A stretch of 7,031 nucleotides of DNA from Actinomycetota bacterium (GTDB lineage Bacteria > Actinomycetota > Thermoleophilia > Gaiellales > Gaiellaceae): assembly GCA_005885085.1 (NCBI GenBank), contig VAXY01000035.1:1-7031 (forward strand). The letters are read 5' to 3'. Of the stretch, positions 1-6,256 are shown in pieces. How positions within the stretch are numbered: the stretch's first letter is position 1; each line of letters starts with the position of its first letter. A program made the position numbers and the translations under genes. The notes under the pieces are model-generated. The model was not told the origin of the DNA. It searched no databases and was given only the letters and a program-made list of their open reading frames with translations.

Positions 1-474
1 TGCGCCTCGCACGTCGAGTCCGAGCCGGCTGACGATGCGGGCGATCTGCGCGGCACGTCCGAGCAACCGGCCCTCGACCACCGGCACGGTGGGCGGCTCC
101 GCCGCCGTGCCGTCGGACGTGTTGACGATGACGACGGTGCAGCGGGCAGTGTGTGAGATTCGGTTCGGCACGTTTCCGAGCAAGAACTCGCGGCGTCCAC
201 CCATCCCGACGTTCCCGACCACGAGCACGTCGGCGTTCTCCTCCTCGGCGGCACGCACGATGCCGCGGGGGATGTCATGGTCGATGCGGAAGAGCGCGCG
301 CGCATTGGAGAACGCCTCGGCGTCCGCGCGCAGGAGATCTTCAGCCCCGTCCTCATCTTCGGAGCGCACGTTCAGGAGGACGAGCTCGCCGCCGAAACTT
401 TCGGCGAGCTGCGCCGCCCAGGCAACTGCGCGCTGGGCGGTTTCGGAGCGGTCGGTGGCGACGACTACCTTCAT
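1..474 (-). CDS. UspA-domain protein, 3' part beyond the window; possible multidomain protein
   Basis: The visible 158 residues form a universal stress protein (UspA) domain, a cytoplasmic Rossmann-like alpha/beta fold that in this subtype binds ATP. The first strand is MKVVVATDRS with the nucleotide-contacting Asp at residue 8. The glycine signature G-2X-G-9X-G-(S/T/N) is intact: G87, G90, G100, N101, followed by the last strand TVVIV (113-117). Usp domains usually end about here, but the frame continues through a Pro-rich linker (about 120-133) into a basic, probably helical stretch, GRLLGRAAQIARIVSRLGL (135-153), and leaves the window with no stop. This resembles the start of an ABC1/UbiB (AarF) kinase-like domain, which is an inference from a short segment. 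The ATG at 474 gives a complete first strand; no convincing Shine-Dalgarno sequence precedes it. It is transcribed divergently from the gene at 601. Confidence is high for the UspA domain and low for the partner. Confidence 0.9.
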   Translation of the reverse strand, partial: MKVVVATDRSETAQRAVAWAAQLAESFGGELVLLNVRSEDEDGAEDLLRADAEAFSNARALFRIDHDIPRGIVRAAEEENADVLVVGNVGMGGRREFLLGNVPNRISHTARCTVVIVNTSDGTAAEPPTVPVVEGRLLGRAAQIARIVSRLGLDVRGA

Positions 475-536
475 TTAGGGCAAGGCCTATTCCAACAGAC
501 GCCGAGCGGATGGGAGGCCGTGGGCTGCGCGCCGTC

Positions 537-566
537 TTGTAAGTCGCGACGGGACGGGCATAGGGT
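537..566 (+). promoter_or_regulatory. Candidate promoter for the cyclic-nucleotide-binding protein gene
   Basis: In the 126-base spacer between the divergent genes, TTGTAA (537-542) and TAGGGT (561-566) are separated by 18 bases. They match the -35 and -10 consensus at 4/6 and 3/6 positions, and the -10 keeps the two key bases (second A, last T). Transcription would start near 573, giving a leader of roughly 28 bases that contains the ribosome binding site. No comparably good promoter was found for the minus-strand UspA gene. Confidence 0.3.
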
Positions 567-588
567 GAGTGGTACGAGCCACGTCGCG

Positions 589-595
589 AAAGGGG
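589..595 (+). promoter_or_regulatory. Ribosome binding site deciding the start at 601
   Basis: AAAGGGG lies five bases before the ATG at 601. It is the clearest Shine-Dalgarno-like sequence in the window. It decides the start of the following gene, whose open frame extends back to 277 inside the opposing UspA gene. Confidence 0.6.
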
Positions 596-600
596 CACCT

Positions 601-1599
601 ATGCGGATCGAGTCGTCCGTCACGTCCATTTCCTGGATTCCGTCGGAAGCGGTCGAGGGGCTGCCGAAGCTTCCGTTCACATTCGGCGTCGTCCACTACG
701 ACGATCCGCCTCCCGAGCGGGTCGACCACATCGAGACGATGCACCGAGCCGATCTCTTCCGCGAGGCGAACGAGTTGAAAGGTTGGATCGAGGTCGAGGG
801 CGGCAAGATCGTGGATTACGGTCATGCGGGGCGTGGCCGCATCGGGCTGACGAGGCTGAAGCTCGGACCCAAGGAGATCGCCGTTCCGGCGGTCGCGATG
901 CCCACGCTCCAGCACAGCGAAGTGGGGGAGGGGTGGGTGCGCTTTACCCAAACAGCCGGTGGTCGAACAGGAATGCCTGCGCCGAGAAGTGTGCGGGGCA
1001 AGCCCTACTTCCAGCTCAACTCCGCGATCGCATGGACGACCCTTGCTCTCACGATCCACGCAGACGGAGCGTCGGAGTACGAGCTGGCCGGCGCCAGCAC
1101 CTTTCCACGCCACTGGATCTACGGCAGCGACGGCGCGCTGATTCAGAAGAGCGGAGTGATCGACTTCGACAAGTGGTATCGCGAGGCACATGAGCAGAAC
1201 ACGCCCTGGGGCAGGGAGGACTCACCTGCGGTAGTCACCGCAGTCGAAACAGCCTTGGAGCGCGACCTTTCGCTGGAGATCATGGGTGGCGAAGGCAAGC
1301 GGACTTCACGGCGCTTCTCGGCGGGCGACCACCTCGTCGAACAGGGCGATGCGAGTGAGGGTTCGAACATCGTGTACCTCGTGCTCGACGGGGTGCTCGA
1401 GGTGCTAGTCGATGGCGAAGTTGTCGGGGAGCTCGGGCCGGGGGCGATCGTCGGCGAGCGCGCGCAGCTCGAGGACGGCACCCGGACCGCGACCCTGCGC
1501 GCGAAAACGGCGGGAAAAGTGGTCGGCGTCCCCGGCGAGGAACTAAACCGCGAGGCGCTCGAGCAGGTAGCCGCCGGACGCAGCCGTGAGGACGGCTGA
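601..1599 (+). CDS. Cyclic-nucleotide-binding domain protein with conserved N-terminal region of unknown function
   Basis: This 332-residue protein has two parts. Residues about 1-205 form a soluble region without signal peptide or membrane segments; the stretches SWIPSEAVEG, HYDDPPPE, FTQTAGGRTGMPAPR and ASTFPRHWIYG look like those of a protein widespread in actinobacteria, with no function I can name. Residues about 225-320 form a cyclic-nucleotide-binding beta-roll (CRP/PKA-R type). The phosphate-binding cassette GERAQLEDGTRTATLRA spans 285-301, with the ligand-contacting Glu286 and Arg295 in their usual places, so nucleotide binding is plausible. There is no helix-turn-helix after the beta-roll, so it is not a CRP-like transcription factor. 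The ATG at 601 is preferred over the longer open frame because of the ribosome binding site just upstream and because the extension to 277 would overlap the divergent UspA gene. The ligand (cAMP, cGMP or none) cannot be told from sequence. Confidence 0.9.
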   Translation: MRIESSVTSISWIPSEAVEGLPKLPFTFGVVHYDDPPPERVDHIETMHRADLFREANELKGWIEVEGGKIVDYGHAGRGRIGLTRLKLGPKEIAVPAVAMPTLQHSEVGEGWVRFTQTAGGRTGMPAPRSVRGKPYFQLNSAIAWTTLALTIHADGASEYELAGASTFPRHWIYGSDGALIQKSGVIDFDKWYREAHEQNTPWGREDSPAVVTAVETALERDLSLEIMGGEGKRTSRRFSAGDHLVEQGDASEGSNIVYLVLDGVLEVLVDGEVVGELGPGAIVGERAQLEDGTRTATLRAKTAGKVVGVPGEELNREALEQVAAGRSREDG

Positions 1600-1670
1600 C
1601 CGCGGCTCTGACTTCGAGGCCGGCTAGCTCCACAACTGACAGTTCCCACGTGCCACCGAGCGCGTCGGAC
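1600..1670. other. Convergent intergenic spacer
   Basis: This 71-base spacer separates the 3' ends of two convergent genes. A transcription terminator would be expected, but I see only a weak imperfect pairing around 1603-1621 and no T-tract on either strand. Nothing else is recognisable in it. Confidence 0.4.
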
Positions 1671-2147
1671 CTAAAATTGTGCCCGCGCACGTAGCCGAAT
1701 CAGGTGATACGGAAGCGCCGCGGCGCAGATCAGCTCGCGTGTCAACAGGCCCACTGGAGGCCGACCCGGAGGCGACGACGTGCGCACCGCCACCCCCGGC
1801 AGCGCTGCGCGGACGAGCATCCCGGCGCGAAACGCGTGCCAGCGAGACGTGACAACCGTGACGTCGGTCGCGTCGAGACGCCGGGCGGTGTCGGCGATGC
1901 TCATGGCGTTTCCCGCGGTGCTTCGGGCGGTCTCGTCCGCGATGAGCCGCACATCTCCGCCCATCCACGCCGCGCGCATCAGCTCCGCTTCGGCGACATT
2001 TCTCCGGCGTCCCCAGCCGGAGAGCAGAACCGCGTCCGTGCCGGCGACGAGCTGCTCCGCGTGCCTCAGGCGCTCGGCGCAAAGCTCGTGAAGCCCGTCC
2101 GCTCGACGGCCCGAGTAACCCAATACAGCGACGAGGCGGAAGCTCAG
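1671..2147 (-). CDS. DUF218/YdcF-like (ElyC/SanA superfamily) protein
   Basis: The product is a 158-residue single-domain protein of the DUF218 fold, found in YdcF, SanA and ElyC; members are tied to envelope or lipid-carrier metabolism, but the biochemical activity is generally unproven. The first strand is RLVAVLGYS (4-12), followed by the helix CAERLRHAEQL (23-33), the strand and turn AVLLSGWGRRR (39-49), the signature DETARSTAGN (71-80, conserved Glu72, Arg75, Thr77, Asn80), and VTVVTSRWHAFRAGMLVRAAL (96-116), which carries the typical strand-SRWH-helix. Unlike SanA or ElyC it has no N-terminal membrane anchor. The only ordinary start, TTG at 2123, would cut off most of the first strand. 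The CTG at 2147 restores it, overlaps the TGA of the preceding glycosyltransferase gene (CTGA) and has a G-rich stretch upstream, so I use it. The two genes are probably co-translated. The family call is secure; the start is not. Confidence 0.82.
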   Translation of the reverse strand: MSFRLVAVLGYSGRRADGLHELCAERLRHAEQLVAGTDAVLLSGWGRRRNVAEAELMRAAWMGGDVRLIADETARSTAGNAMSIADTARRLDATDVTVVTSRWHAFRAGMLVRAALPGVAVRTSSPPGRPPVGLLTRELICAAALPYHLIRLRARAQF

Positions 2148-2869
2148 CCGCGCCGCCCCCAGCGGTCGAGCGCCAGCAGTGTGCCCGCGATCGTGAGCAC
2201 CACCATGACCGCCTTCTTGCCTTGGAGCTTCGACTCGCCGCTCGACCGCGGGCGCATGTCGACCGGAACCTCATCAACCCGCAATCCCGCCTCCTGCAAC
2301 CGCAACAGCGCCTGCACCTCCGGCGCCTCACTGGTGTACGGGCGCGCCAAGACGGTCAGCGCCTTGGCGTTCGCTGCACACATGCCGCTCGTTGCATCGA
2401 GGAACGGCCTCCTGAGCGCGATCCGCATCGAGCGGCGCAGGAGCGCAGTGCCGAGACGCCGCGCCGCCGTCGGCCTGTACCGATATGCCGCGAAGCCCTC
2501 GCCGGTCACGAAGCGCGAGCCGACGGCGACGTCACACGCACCGGATCGCACACGGTCCAGCAGCCGGCCCAGCTCACCGGCGGGATGCTGGCCGTCGGCG
2601 TCCACCCGACCGCAGAACGCGTACCCGTGCTCCGTCGCGTATCCGTAGCCGGCGGCGATCCCCGCGGGAAGGCCGCGGTTCACGCCGAACGAGATCACCT
2701 GCGCGCCGTGCTCGCGCGCGGCTTCCAAGGTTCCATCCGTCGAGCCGTCGTCGACGACGAGCACGTCGGCGTCCGGAAGCTCCCTTCGCAGCTCGTCGAG
2801 CACGGCCGGCAGGTTGCCCTCTTCGTTCCAGGCGGGGACGAAGACGAGCGTGTCGCTCCGTGCATCCAT
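2144..2869 (-). CDS. Family 2 glycosyltransferase (dolichyl-phosphate mannosyltransferase-like)
   Basis: This 241-residue GT-A-fold enzyme probably transfers a sugar from a nucleotide sugar to a lipid carrier such as polyprenyl phosphate at the inner face of the membrane. Visible motifs are VPAWNEEGNL (11-20), VVDDGSTDGT (38-47), the metal-binding DxD motif within RVDADGQHP (88-96, Asp90 and Asp92), SRFVTGEGF (118-126), ATSGMCAANAKAL (159-171) and MRPRSSGESKL (205-215), the last being typical of the DPM1/polyprenyl-phosphate branch. Residues about 219-234 form one hydrophobic segment; there is no further membrane domain. The frame stays open to 3088, but the ATG at 2869 places VFVPAWNEE at the N-terminus as usual for the family, and the extension is Arg-rich and antisense to the peptidase gene. 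There is no Shine-Dalgarno sequence; a TACGCT box sits at -12 to -7, suggesting a leaderless mRNA. The donor and acceptor are unknown. Confidence 0.93.
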   Translation of the reverse strand: MDARSDTLVFVPAWNEEGNLPAVLDELRRELPDADVLVVDDGSTDGTLEAAREHGAQVISFGVNRGLPAGIAAGYGYATEHGYAFCGRVDADGQHPAGELGRLLDRVRSGACDVAVGSRFVTGEGFAAYRYRPTAARRLGTALLRRSMRIALRRPFLDATSGMCAANAKALTVLARPYTSEAPEVQALLRLQEAGLRVDEVPVDMRPRSSGESKLQGKKAVMVVLTIAGTLLALDRWGRRG

Positions 2870-2875
2870 GCGATC

Positions 2876-2881
2876 AGCGTA
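2876..2881 (-). promoter_or_regulatory. Candidate -10 element of a leaderless glycosyltransferase mRNA
   Basis: TACGCT on the minus strand fits the actinobacterial -10 pattern TANNNT. It occupies exactly -12 to -7 relative to the A of the ATG at 2869, so transcription would start on the start codon. No -35 match was seen and there is no Shine-Dalgarno sequence, which agrees with a leaderless gene but does not prove it. Confidence 0.4.
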
Positions 2882-2932
2882 GTCACACGTCGTCGACGCC
2901 GGGATGCGCCCTGAGCCAGAAACCTGACTTGA

Positions 2933-2938
2933 AATACT
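2933..2938 (+). promoter_or_regulatory. Candidate -10 element of a leaderless peptidase mRNA
   Basis: AATACT matches TATAAT at four of six bases, including the important A at -11 and T at -7, and occupies -12 to -7 relative to the GTG at 2945. No Shine-Dalgarno sequence lies between it and the start codon. The evidence is weaker than for the divergent glycosyltransferase gene, because the first base is not T. Confidence 0.3.
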
Positions 2939-2944
2939 GCGCTC

Positions 2945-3586
2945 GTGTTTCGGCTCGCGTCTCTGGTGCTGCTGCTTGCCGCGCCGCCGCCGTTTCACTA
3001 CTCGATTCAGCCGGTGCCGGCGCAGGTTCGCGCCGAGATCGTCAGCGCCGGGTTGTACCGCGCCTCGTGTCCCGTGACCTTCAGGCAACTACGTGTGCTG
3101 ACTGTGTCCCACTGGGATTTCGAGGGGGCGAGCACGACGGGGCAGCTCGTCGTCAACCGCTCCGCCGCAGTGCCGCTGGCGACCGTCTTCCGGAAGCTGT
3201 ACGTCTGGCGGTTTCCGATCAGGCATATGCAGCTCGCCGATGCGTACGGACCGAAGGGGCTGCGTCCCGCGGACGGTGATGTCTCCGACGCATTCGAATG
3301 CCGGCAAGCTGTTCCGTCTCCCTGTTCGGGCGGTAGTGGCACCGGCCACTGGTCAGAGCACGCCTACGGCCTCGCCGTCGACCTCAACCCGATCGAAAAC
3401 CCCTATGTCGGCTGCGGCCAGACGCGGCAACGCGCGAGCGTGCCGTACCTGAACCGTTCACGTCTGCGGCCCGGAATGGTCACGCCGCAGGTCGTCCGCG
3501 CCTTTCGCTCGATCGGCTGGGGCTGGGGAGGCTCGTGGAGCGGGACGACAAAGGACTACATGCACTTCTCGGCCTCGGGTCACTAG
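2945..3586 (+). CDS. Secreted M15-type zinc peptidase (D-Ala-D-Ala carboxypeptidase/endopeptidase-like)
   Basis: This 213-residue protein carries the zinc motifs of peptidase family M15, enzymes that cleave D-alanyl bonds or stem peptides in peptidoglycan. The first motif is SEHAYGLAVD (137-146), giving zinc ligands His139 and Asp146. The second is KDYMHF (203-208), giving ligand His207 with Asp204 in the catalytic acid position; Asp rather than Glu here points to the M15C / Peptidase_M15_4 branch rather than VanX. A short hydrophobic N-terminus (about 1-14, SLVLLLAA core) looks like a signal peptide, so the enzyme would act outside the membrane. Four cysteines (42, 119, 127, 157) could form disulfides after export. 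The GTG at 2945 is the first start after an in-frame TGA at 2930-2932. The gene ends with tandem TAG codons and is followed after 54 bases by the GT-C gene on the same strand. The exact bond cleaved is unknown. Confidence 0.9.
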   Translation: MFRLASLVLLLAAPPPFHYSIQPVPAQVRAEIVSAGLYRASCPVTFRQLRVLTVSHWDFEGASTTGQLVVNRSAAVPLATVFRKLYVWRFPIRHMQLADAYGPKGLRPADGDVSDAFECRQAVPSPCSGGSGTGHWSEHAYGLAVDLNPIENPYVGCGQTRQRASVPYLNRSRLRPGMVTPQVVRAFRSIGWGWGGSWSGTTKDYMHFSASGH

Positions 3587-3640
3587 TAGTAGGGGACAGG
3601 CCGGCAACCACCCCTCACGATAGGTTCCGCGCCGAGACCA

Positions 3641-5881
3641 GTGACAGAAGCATCGTCGGCGACCAGCGAGCTCCGCAGTCGGAAGCAGTCCCGTTGGGAC
3701 GTTCTGGCGGTGGGGGCCGGCCGCACCGACATCCGGTTGGCGGCTATATGGCTGGGTTTGGGCGGCGGCCTCGCCGTGATCACGAGTCGCGTTGCCGACT
3801 GGTACGTCATGACCGACGAGCTTTTCTACGAACGCCTGGCGATCAGCGTCGCGCGAGGGCATTCGCCCCTGCCGCGCGTTCACGGCGAGTTGATCGGCAA
3901 CGTCAACCAGTTGTATCCCCTGCTGCTCTCGCCGCTGTTTCACAACGCGCTCGTTCCGGCTGCGCTGCAGCACGCCCACGTGCTGAACGCGTTCGTGATG
4001 AGCTCTGCGAGCATCCCGGCCTTTCTGCTTGCCCGACGAGTAACGCGGAGCGCACGGCTGTCGTACTTCGTCGCGTTCCTCAGCGTCTGCGTCCCGTGGA
4101 TCACGCTCTCCGCCTTCCTGATGACGGAGGTCGTCGCCTATCCGGCGTTTCTCTGGGCCGCCCTCGCGCTGCACAACGCGGCGGTGTCGCCAAGTCGCCG
4201 CAGCGACCTGCTGCTGGTCGTCGCGGTTGCGATCGCGACGCTGGCGCGCGCGCAATTCGCCATCTTCGTCGTCGTCGTGCCGGTGGCGCTCTTCGTGCAC
4301 CAGCTCGCGTTCACACGTGCTCGCCGCGCGTGGCGTCGAGTCGGCGTGGCCGTGCGTGGGCTCGTCAGCGCTCACCGGCTTTTGGCCGGCGCCTACTCAG
4401 CTGTCGCGGTTGCCGCCGCCGCGCTACTGGTGGCCCATCGTCTGCCGAACACGCTCGGCACGTATTCGGTCACAGCCAAGGGCAACCCTTTTCCCGCCGG
4501 GATGGGACGCTCGTTGATCGAGCACCTCGCACCGCTCGCGCTCGGTCTCGGCATCCTGCCGTTCATCCTCGGCGTCGCGTGGCTGTTGAACGCGCTGGTG
4601 GGTTCGAAGATCCGAGAGCAGCAGGCATTTGCGGCGATCGCAACGGTGAGCTTCGTTGCGCTCCTGGTCGAGGTGACGTCCTACGACCTCCGTTTCGGGC
4701 GGCGAACCGTGCACGACCGCTACCTCTTCTACCTCGTCCCGCTCATCCTCATCGCCTGCACAGCGGCGCTGCGCGAGCGGCGGTGGCCGCGGGTCTCGCT
4801 CGTGGTCTCGACGGCCATCATCGTGCTCGCCTTTTCGTTGGCTCCCGTCGCAGAATTCGACAAGCTCAACGTCGACTCGCCGGTCGCGGTGCTCAACGGC
4901 ACCTTGCTCGACTTAGGGGGCTCCGTCACCGGCGCGCGCGTCTGCCTCGTCCTTCTGGCGGCGATCGGCGTCTTGCTCCTGATCCTCGCCTCGGGCATCG
5001 TCGGCCGGCGGCGGCTCGCTGCAGCGGTCGTAGCGTTCGCGTGCGTCGCCATCTCGGGGCAGACGGCGCTTGCGTTCACGAAGCTCCTGACGAAGAACGG
5101 AACCAGCGGGCGGCCGATCACGCTCGACCAGGGCGTCGTCTTCGATTGGATCGATCGCGAGGTGGGGCCGAACACGAAGGTGACGATGCTGCCGTATCCG
5201 CTCCTGTACAACGCCTACTGGGCCGACGTGGCGTATTGGTGGAACGTCGAGTTCTGGAACGTCTCGATTCAACGCGCCGCGCTCTATGAGGATGCGTTCA
5301 CCGGCACGCCCGACTCGTTCCCGAAGATCCAGTTGAGGTTCAACCCGGCGACCGGCGAGGCGAACGTCTCGCCGAGCCGCTACAGCGTGCAAGGAATCTC
5401 CGAGACTCGTTTCCAGCTCGCCGGCCGAGGCGTCCAGGAGTACCGGGGTGTCACGCTCATCCACAACGAGCTCCCGTGGCGGGCGCAGTGGCTCGCATTC
5501 GATCTTTACCGGGACGGCTGGACGATCCCGCGGGTGACGGGCAGGATCCGCGTCTTCGCCGCCCCCGGCCAGACTGAATCACTGATGCGCTACCTGACGA
5601 TCTCGGTCCGCGCACCGCAGGGGGTACGGGGGCGTACCTTCGAGATCGCGTCGAACGCGAGCGACTGGACGGCCCAGACGGACGAGCGCGGGACGAGCAA
5701 GCAGATCTCCGTCTGCGTTCCCTCGGGTGGGTTCGCCGACGTTCGGGTCAGAAGCCGCCATTTCTCGCCGATCTACGGCGACCCACGAAGTGAGCGGTCC
5801 TTCTTCAGCTATGCGCGCTCGGGTGGGGTGCTGCTGACGGGGATAGCCCTCGCTGACGAGACGAGCCCCTGCGGGCAATGA
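3641..5881 (+). CDS. Multipass membrane protein, GT-C glycosyltransferase-like, with C-terminal extracytoplasmic domain
   Basis: The 746-residue product has roughly ten to twelve hydrophobic segments between about 32 and 480 (for example 32-49, 139-160, 189-220, 297-320, 361-376, 384-402, 432-454, 459-480). The first large loop contains WYVMTDELFYERLA (54-67); an Asp-Glu pair (59-60) after the first membrane segment is where GT-C (PMT/ArnT-like) transferases keep a catalytic acid. HDRYLFYLVPLIL (358-370) is also typical of such proteins. This suggests transfer of a sugar from a polyprenyl-phosphate carrier on the outer face of the membrane. Residues about 490-746 are soluble, rich in aromatic residues (YWADVAYWWNVEFWN, 526-540) and then probably beta-rich, and should lie outside. 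The GTG at 3641 precedes the first membrane segment by about 30 residues; ribosome binding is weak (only GAG about six bases upstream). A TAGGTT box at 3621-3626 could be a -10. The GT-C assignment rests on topology and the Asp-Glu loop; substrate is unknown. Confidence 0.85.
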   Translation: MTEASSATSELRSRKQSRWDVLAVGAGRTDIRLAAIWLGLGGGLAVITSRVADWYVMTDELFYERLAISVARGHSPLPRVHGELIGNVNQLYPLLLSPLFHNALVPAALQHAHVLNAFVMSSASIPAFLLARRVTRSARLSYFVAFLSVCVPWITLSAFLMTEVVAYPAFLWAALALHNAAVSPSRRSDLLLVVAVAIATLARAQFAIFVVVVPVALFVHQLAFTRARRAWRRVGVAVRGLVSAHRLLAGAYSAVAVAAAALLVAHRLPNTLGTYSVTAKGNPFPAGMGRSLIEHLAPLALGLGILPFILGVAWLLNALVGSKIREQQAFAAIATVSFVALLVEVTSYDLRFGRRTVHDRYLFYLVPLILIACTAALRERRWPRVSLVVSTAIIVLAFSLAPVAEFDKLNVDSPVAVLNGTLLDLGGSVTGARVCLVLLAAIGVLLLILASGIVGRRRLAAAVVAFACVAISGQTALAFTKLLTKNGTSGRPITLDQGVVFDWIDREVGPNTKVTMLPYPLLYNAYWADVAYWWNVEFWNVSIQRAALYEDAFTGTPDSFPKIQLRFNPATGEANVSPSRYSVQGISETRFQLAGRGVQEYRGVTLIHNELPWRAQWLAFDLYRDGWTIPRVTGRIRVFAAPGQTESLMRYLTISVRAPQGVRGRTFEIASNASDWTAQTDERGTSKQISVCVPSGGFADVRVRSRHFSPIYGDPRSERSFFSYARSGGVLLTGIALADETSPCGQ

Positions 5882-5926
5882 CACGACGGCGTCCCCTCCG
5901 TTGAGGCCCGGTCCCGCATAACGTAG
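5882..5926. other. Convergent intergenic spacer
   Basis: These 45 bases separate the convergent 3' ends of the GT-C gene and the toxin gene. I see no strong terminator: the nearest hairpin (GCCC-CTGC-GGGC, 5865-5876) lies inside the end of the GT-C gene, has only four pairs and has no T-tract. Confidence 0.4.
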
Positions 5927-6256
5927 TCAGGACTCGCCGGCCACGGCGATCTCGAGGGCTCTGCAGATCTGACGCATCCGCTCGTCGCTGAGTCGGCCGA
6001 GGCGCTCTACGAGCGTTCCGAGGGACACGCTCTCAACCGAATCGAGGTTGACGACCGATGCCCGCGGGATCGGATCCGCGCCGGGCTCGAGCACTACCTC
6101 GCTTGCGATCCCACGGATCGTGGTCGTACAAGGCCCAATCAGCGTGCGCCGAAGCCGCGGAATCGCCGCGTCTCGGGACAGCACCACGACCGGGCGGCGT
6201 CCGACGTCCGCGAGCTCGCACCACCAAACCTCCCCGCGGGCCGGAAACGCCGTCAC
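5927..6256 (-). CDS. MazF/PemK-type endoribonuclease toxin
   Basis: The 109-residue product fits the MazF/PemK/CcdB-like fold, toxins that cut mRNA at short sequences and are neutralised by a partner antitoxin. The N-terminus ARGEVWWCEL (6-15) and the strand RRPVVVLSRD (20-29) are family hallmarks; PCTTTIRG (42-49) holds the Thr/Arg stretch where the catalytic Thr usually sits, followed by SEVVLEP (52-58), ASVVNLDSVESVS (66-78) and a C-terminal helix with LGRLSDERMRQICRAL (86-101). Length is normal for MazF, and no key block is missing. The GTG at 6256 is chosen because it overlaps the antitoxin's TGA by four bases (GTGA), the usual coupling in such operons. A GTG at 6298 would add 14 residues with no family resemblance. 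It is the promoter-distal gene of the pair, so antitoxin is made first. The cleavage sequence cannot be predicted. Confidence 0.88.
   Translation of the reverse strand: MTAFPARGEVWWCELADVGRRPVVVLSRDAAIPRLRRTLIGPCTTTIRGIASEVVLEPGADPIPRASVVNLDSVESVSLGTLVERLGRLSDERMRQICRALEIAVAGES

Noticed and set aside
277..600. Upstream extension of the cyclic-nucleotide-binding gene to a start at 277
   Set aside because: It lies antisense to the conserved UspA gene and across the divergent promoter region, while AAAGGGG just before 601 marks the start.
1704..2648. Plus-strand open frame of 314 codons over the DUF218 and glycosyltransferase genes
   Set aside because: It is Arg/Ala/Ser-rich with no motif; the minus strand encodes two recognisable families over the same bases.
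2870..3088. N-terminal extension of the glycosyltransferase to 3088
   Set aside because: The extension is basic and low-complexity, runs antisense to the start of the peptidase gene, and GT2 enzymes of this type begin just before the first strand.
3590..3615. Inverted AGGGG / CCCCT pair between the peptidase and GT-C genes
   Set aside because: The five-base stem has a loop of about 15 bases and no T-tract, too weak to call a terminator or attenuator.
3458..4375. Minus-strand open frame of 305 codons antisense to the peptidase and GT-C genes
   Set aside because: It is low-complexity, rich in Arg, Asp, Glu, Gln and His, the expected antisense image of a hydrophobic gene, and shows no domain.
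3535..5289. Long plus-strand open frame (584 codons) overlapping the GT-C gene
   Set aside because: Its translation is Arg/Ala/Pro-rich without family motifs, a typical high-GC shadow; the overlapping frame from 3641 gives membrane segments and a coherent protein.
5865..5876. GCCC-CTGC-GGGC hairpin as a terminator
   Set aside because: It has only four base pairs, lies inside the coding region and lacks a T-tract; such short hairpins are common in this base composition.
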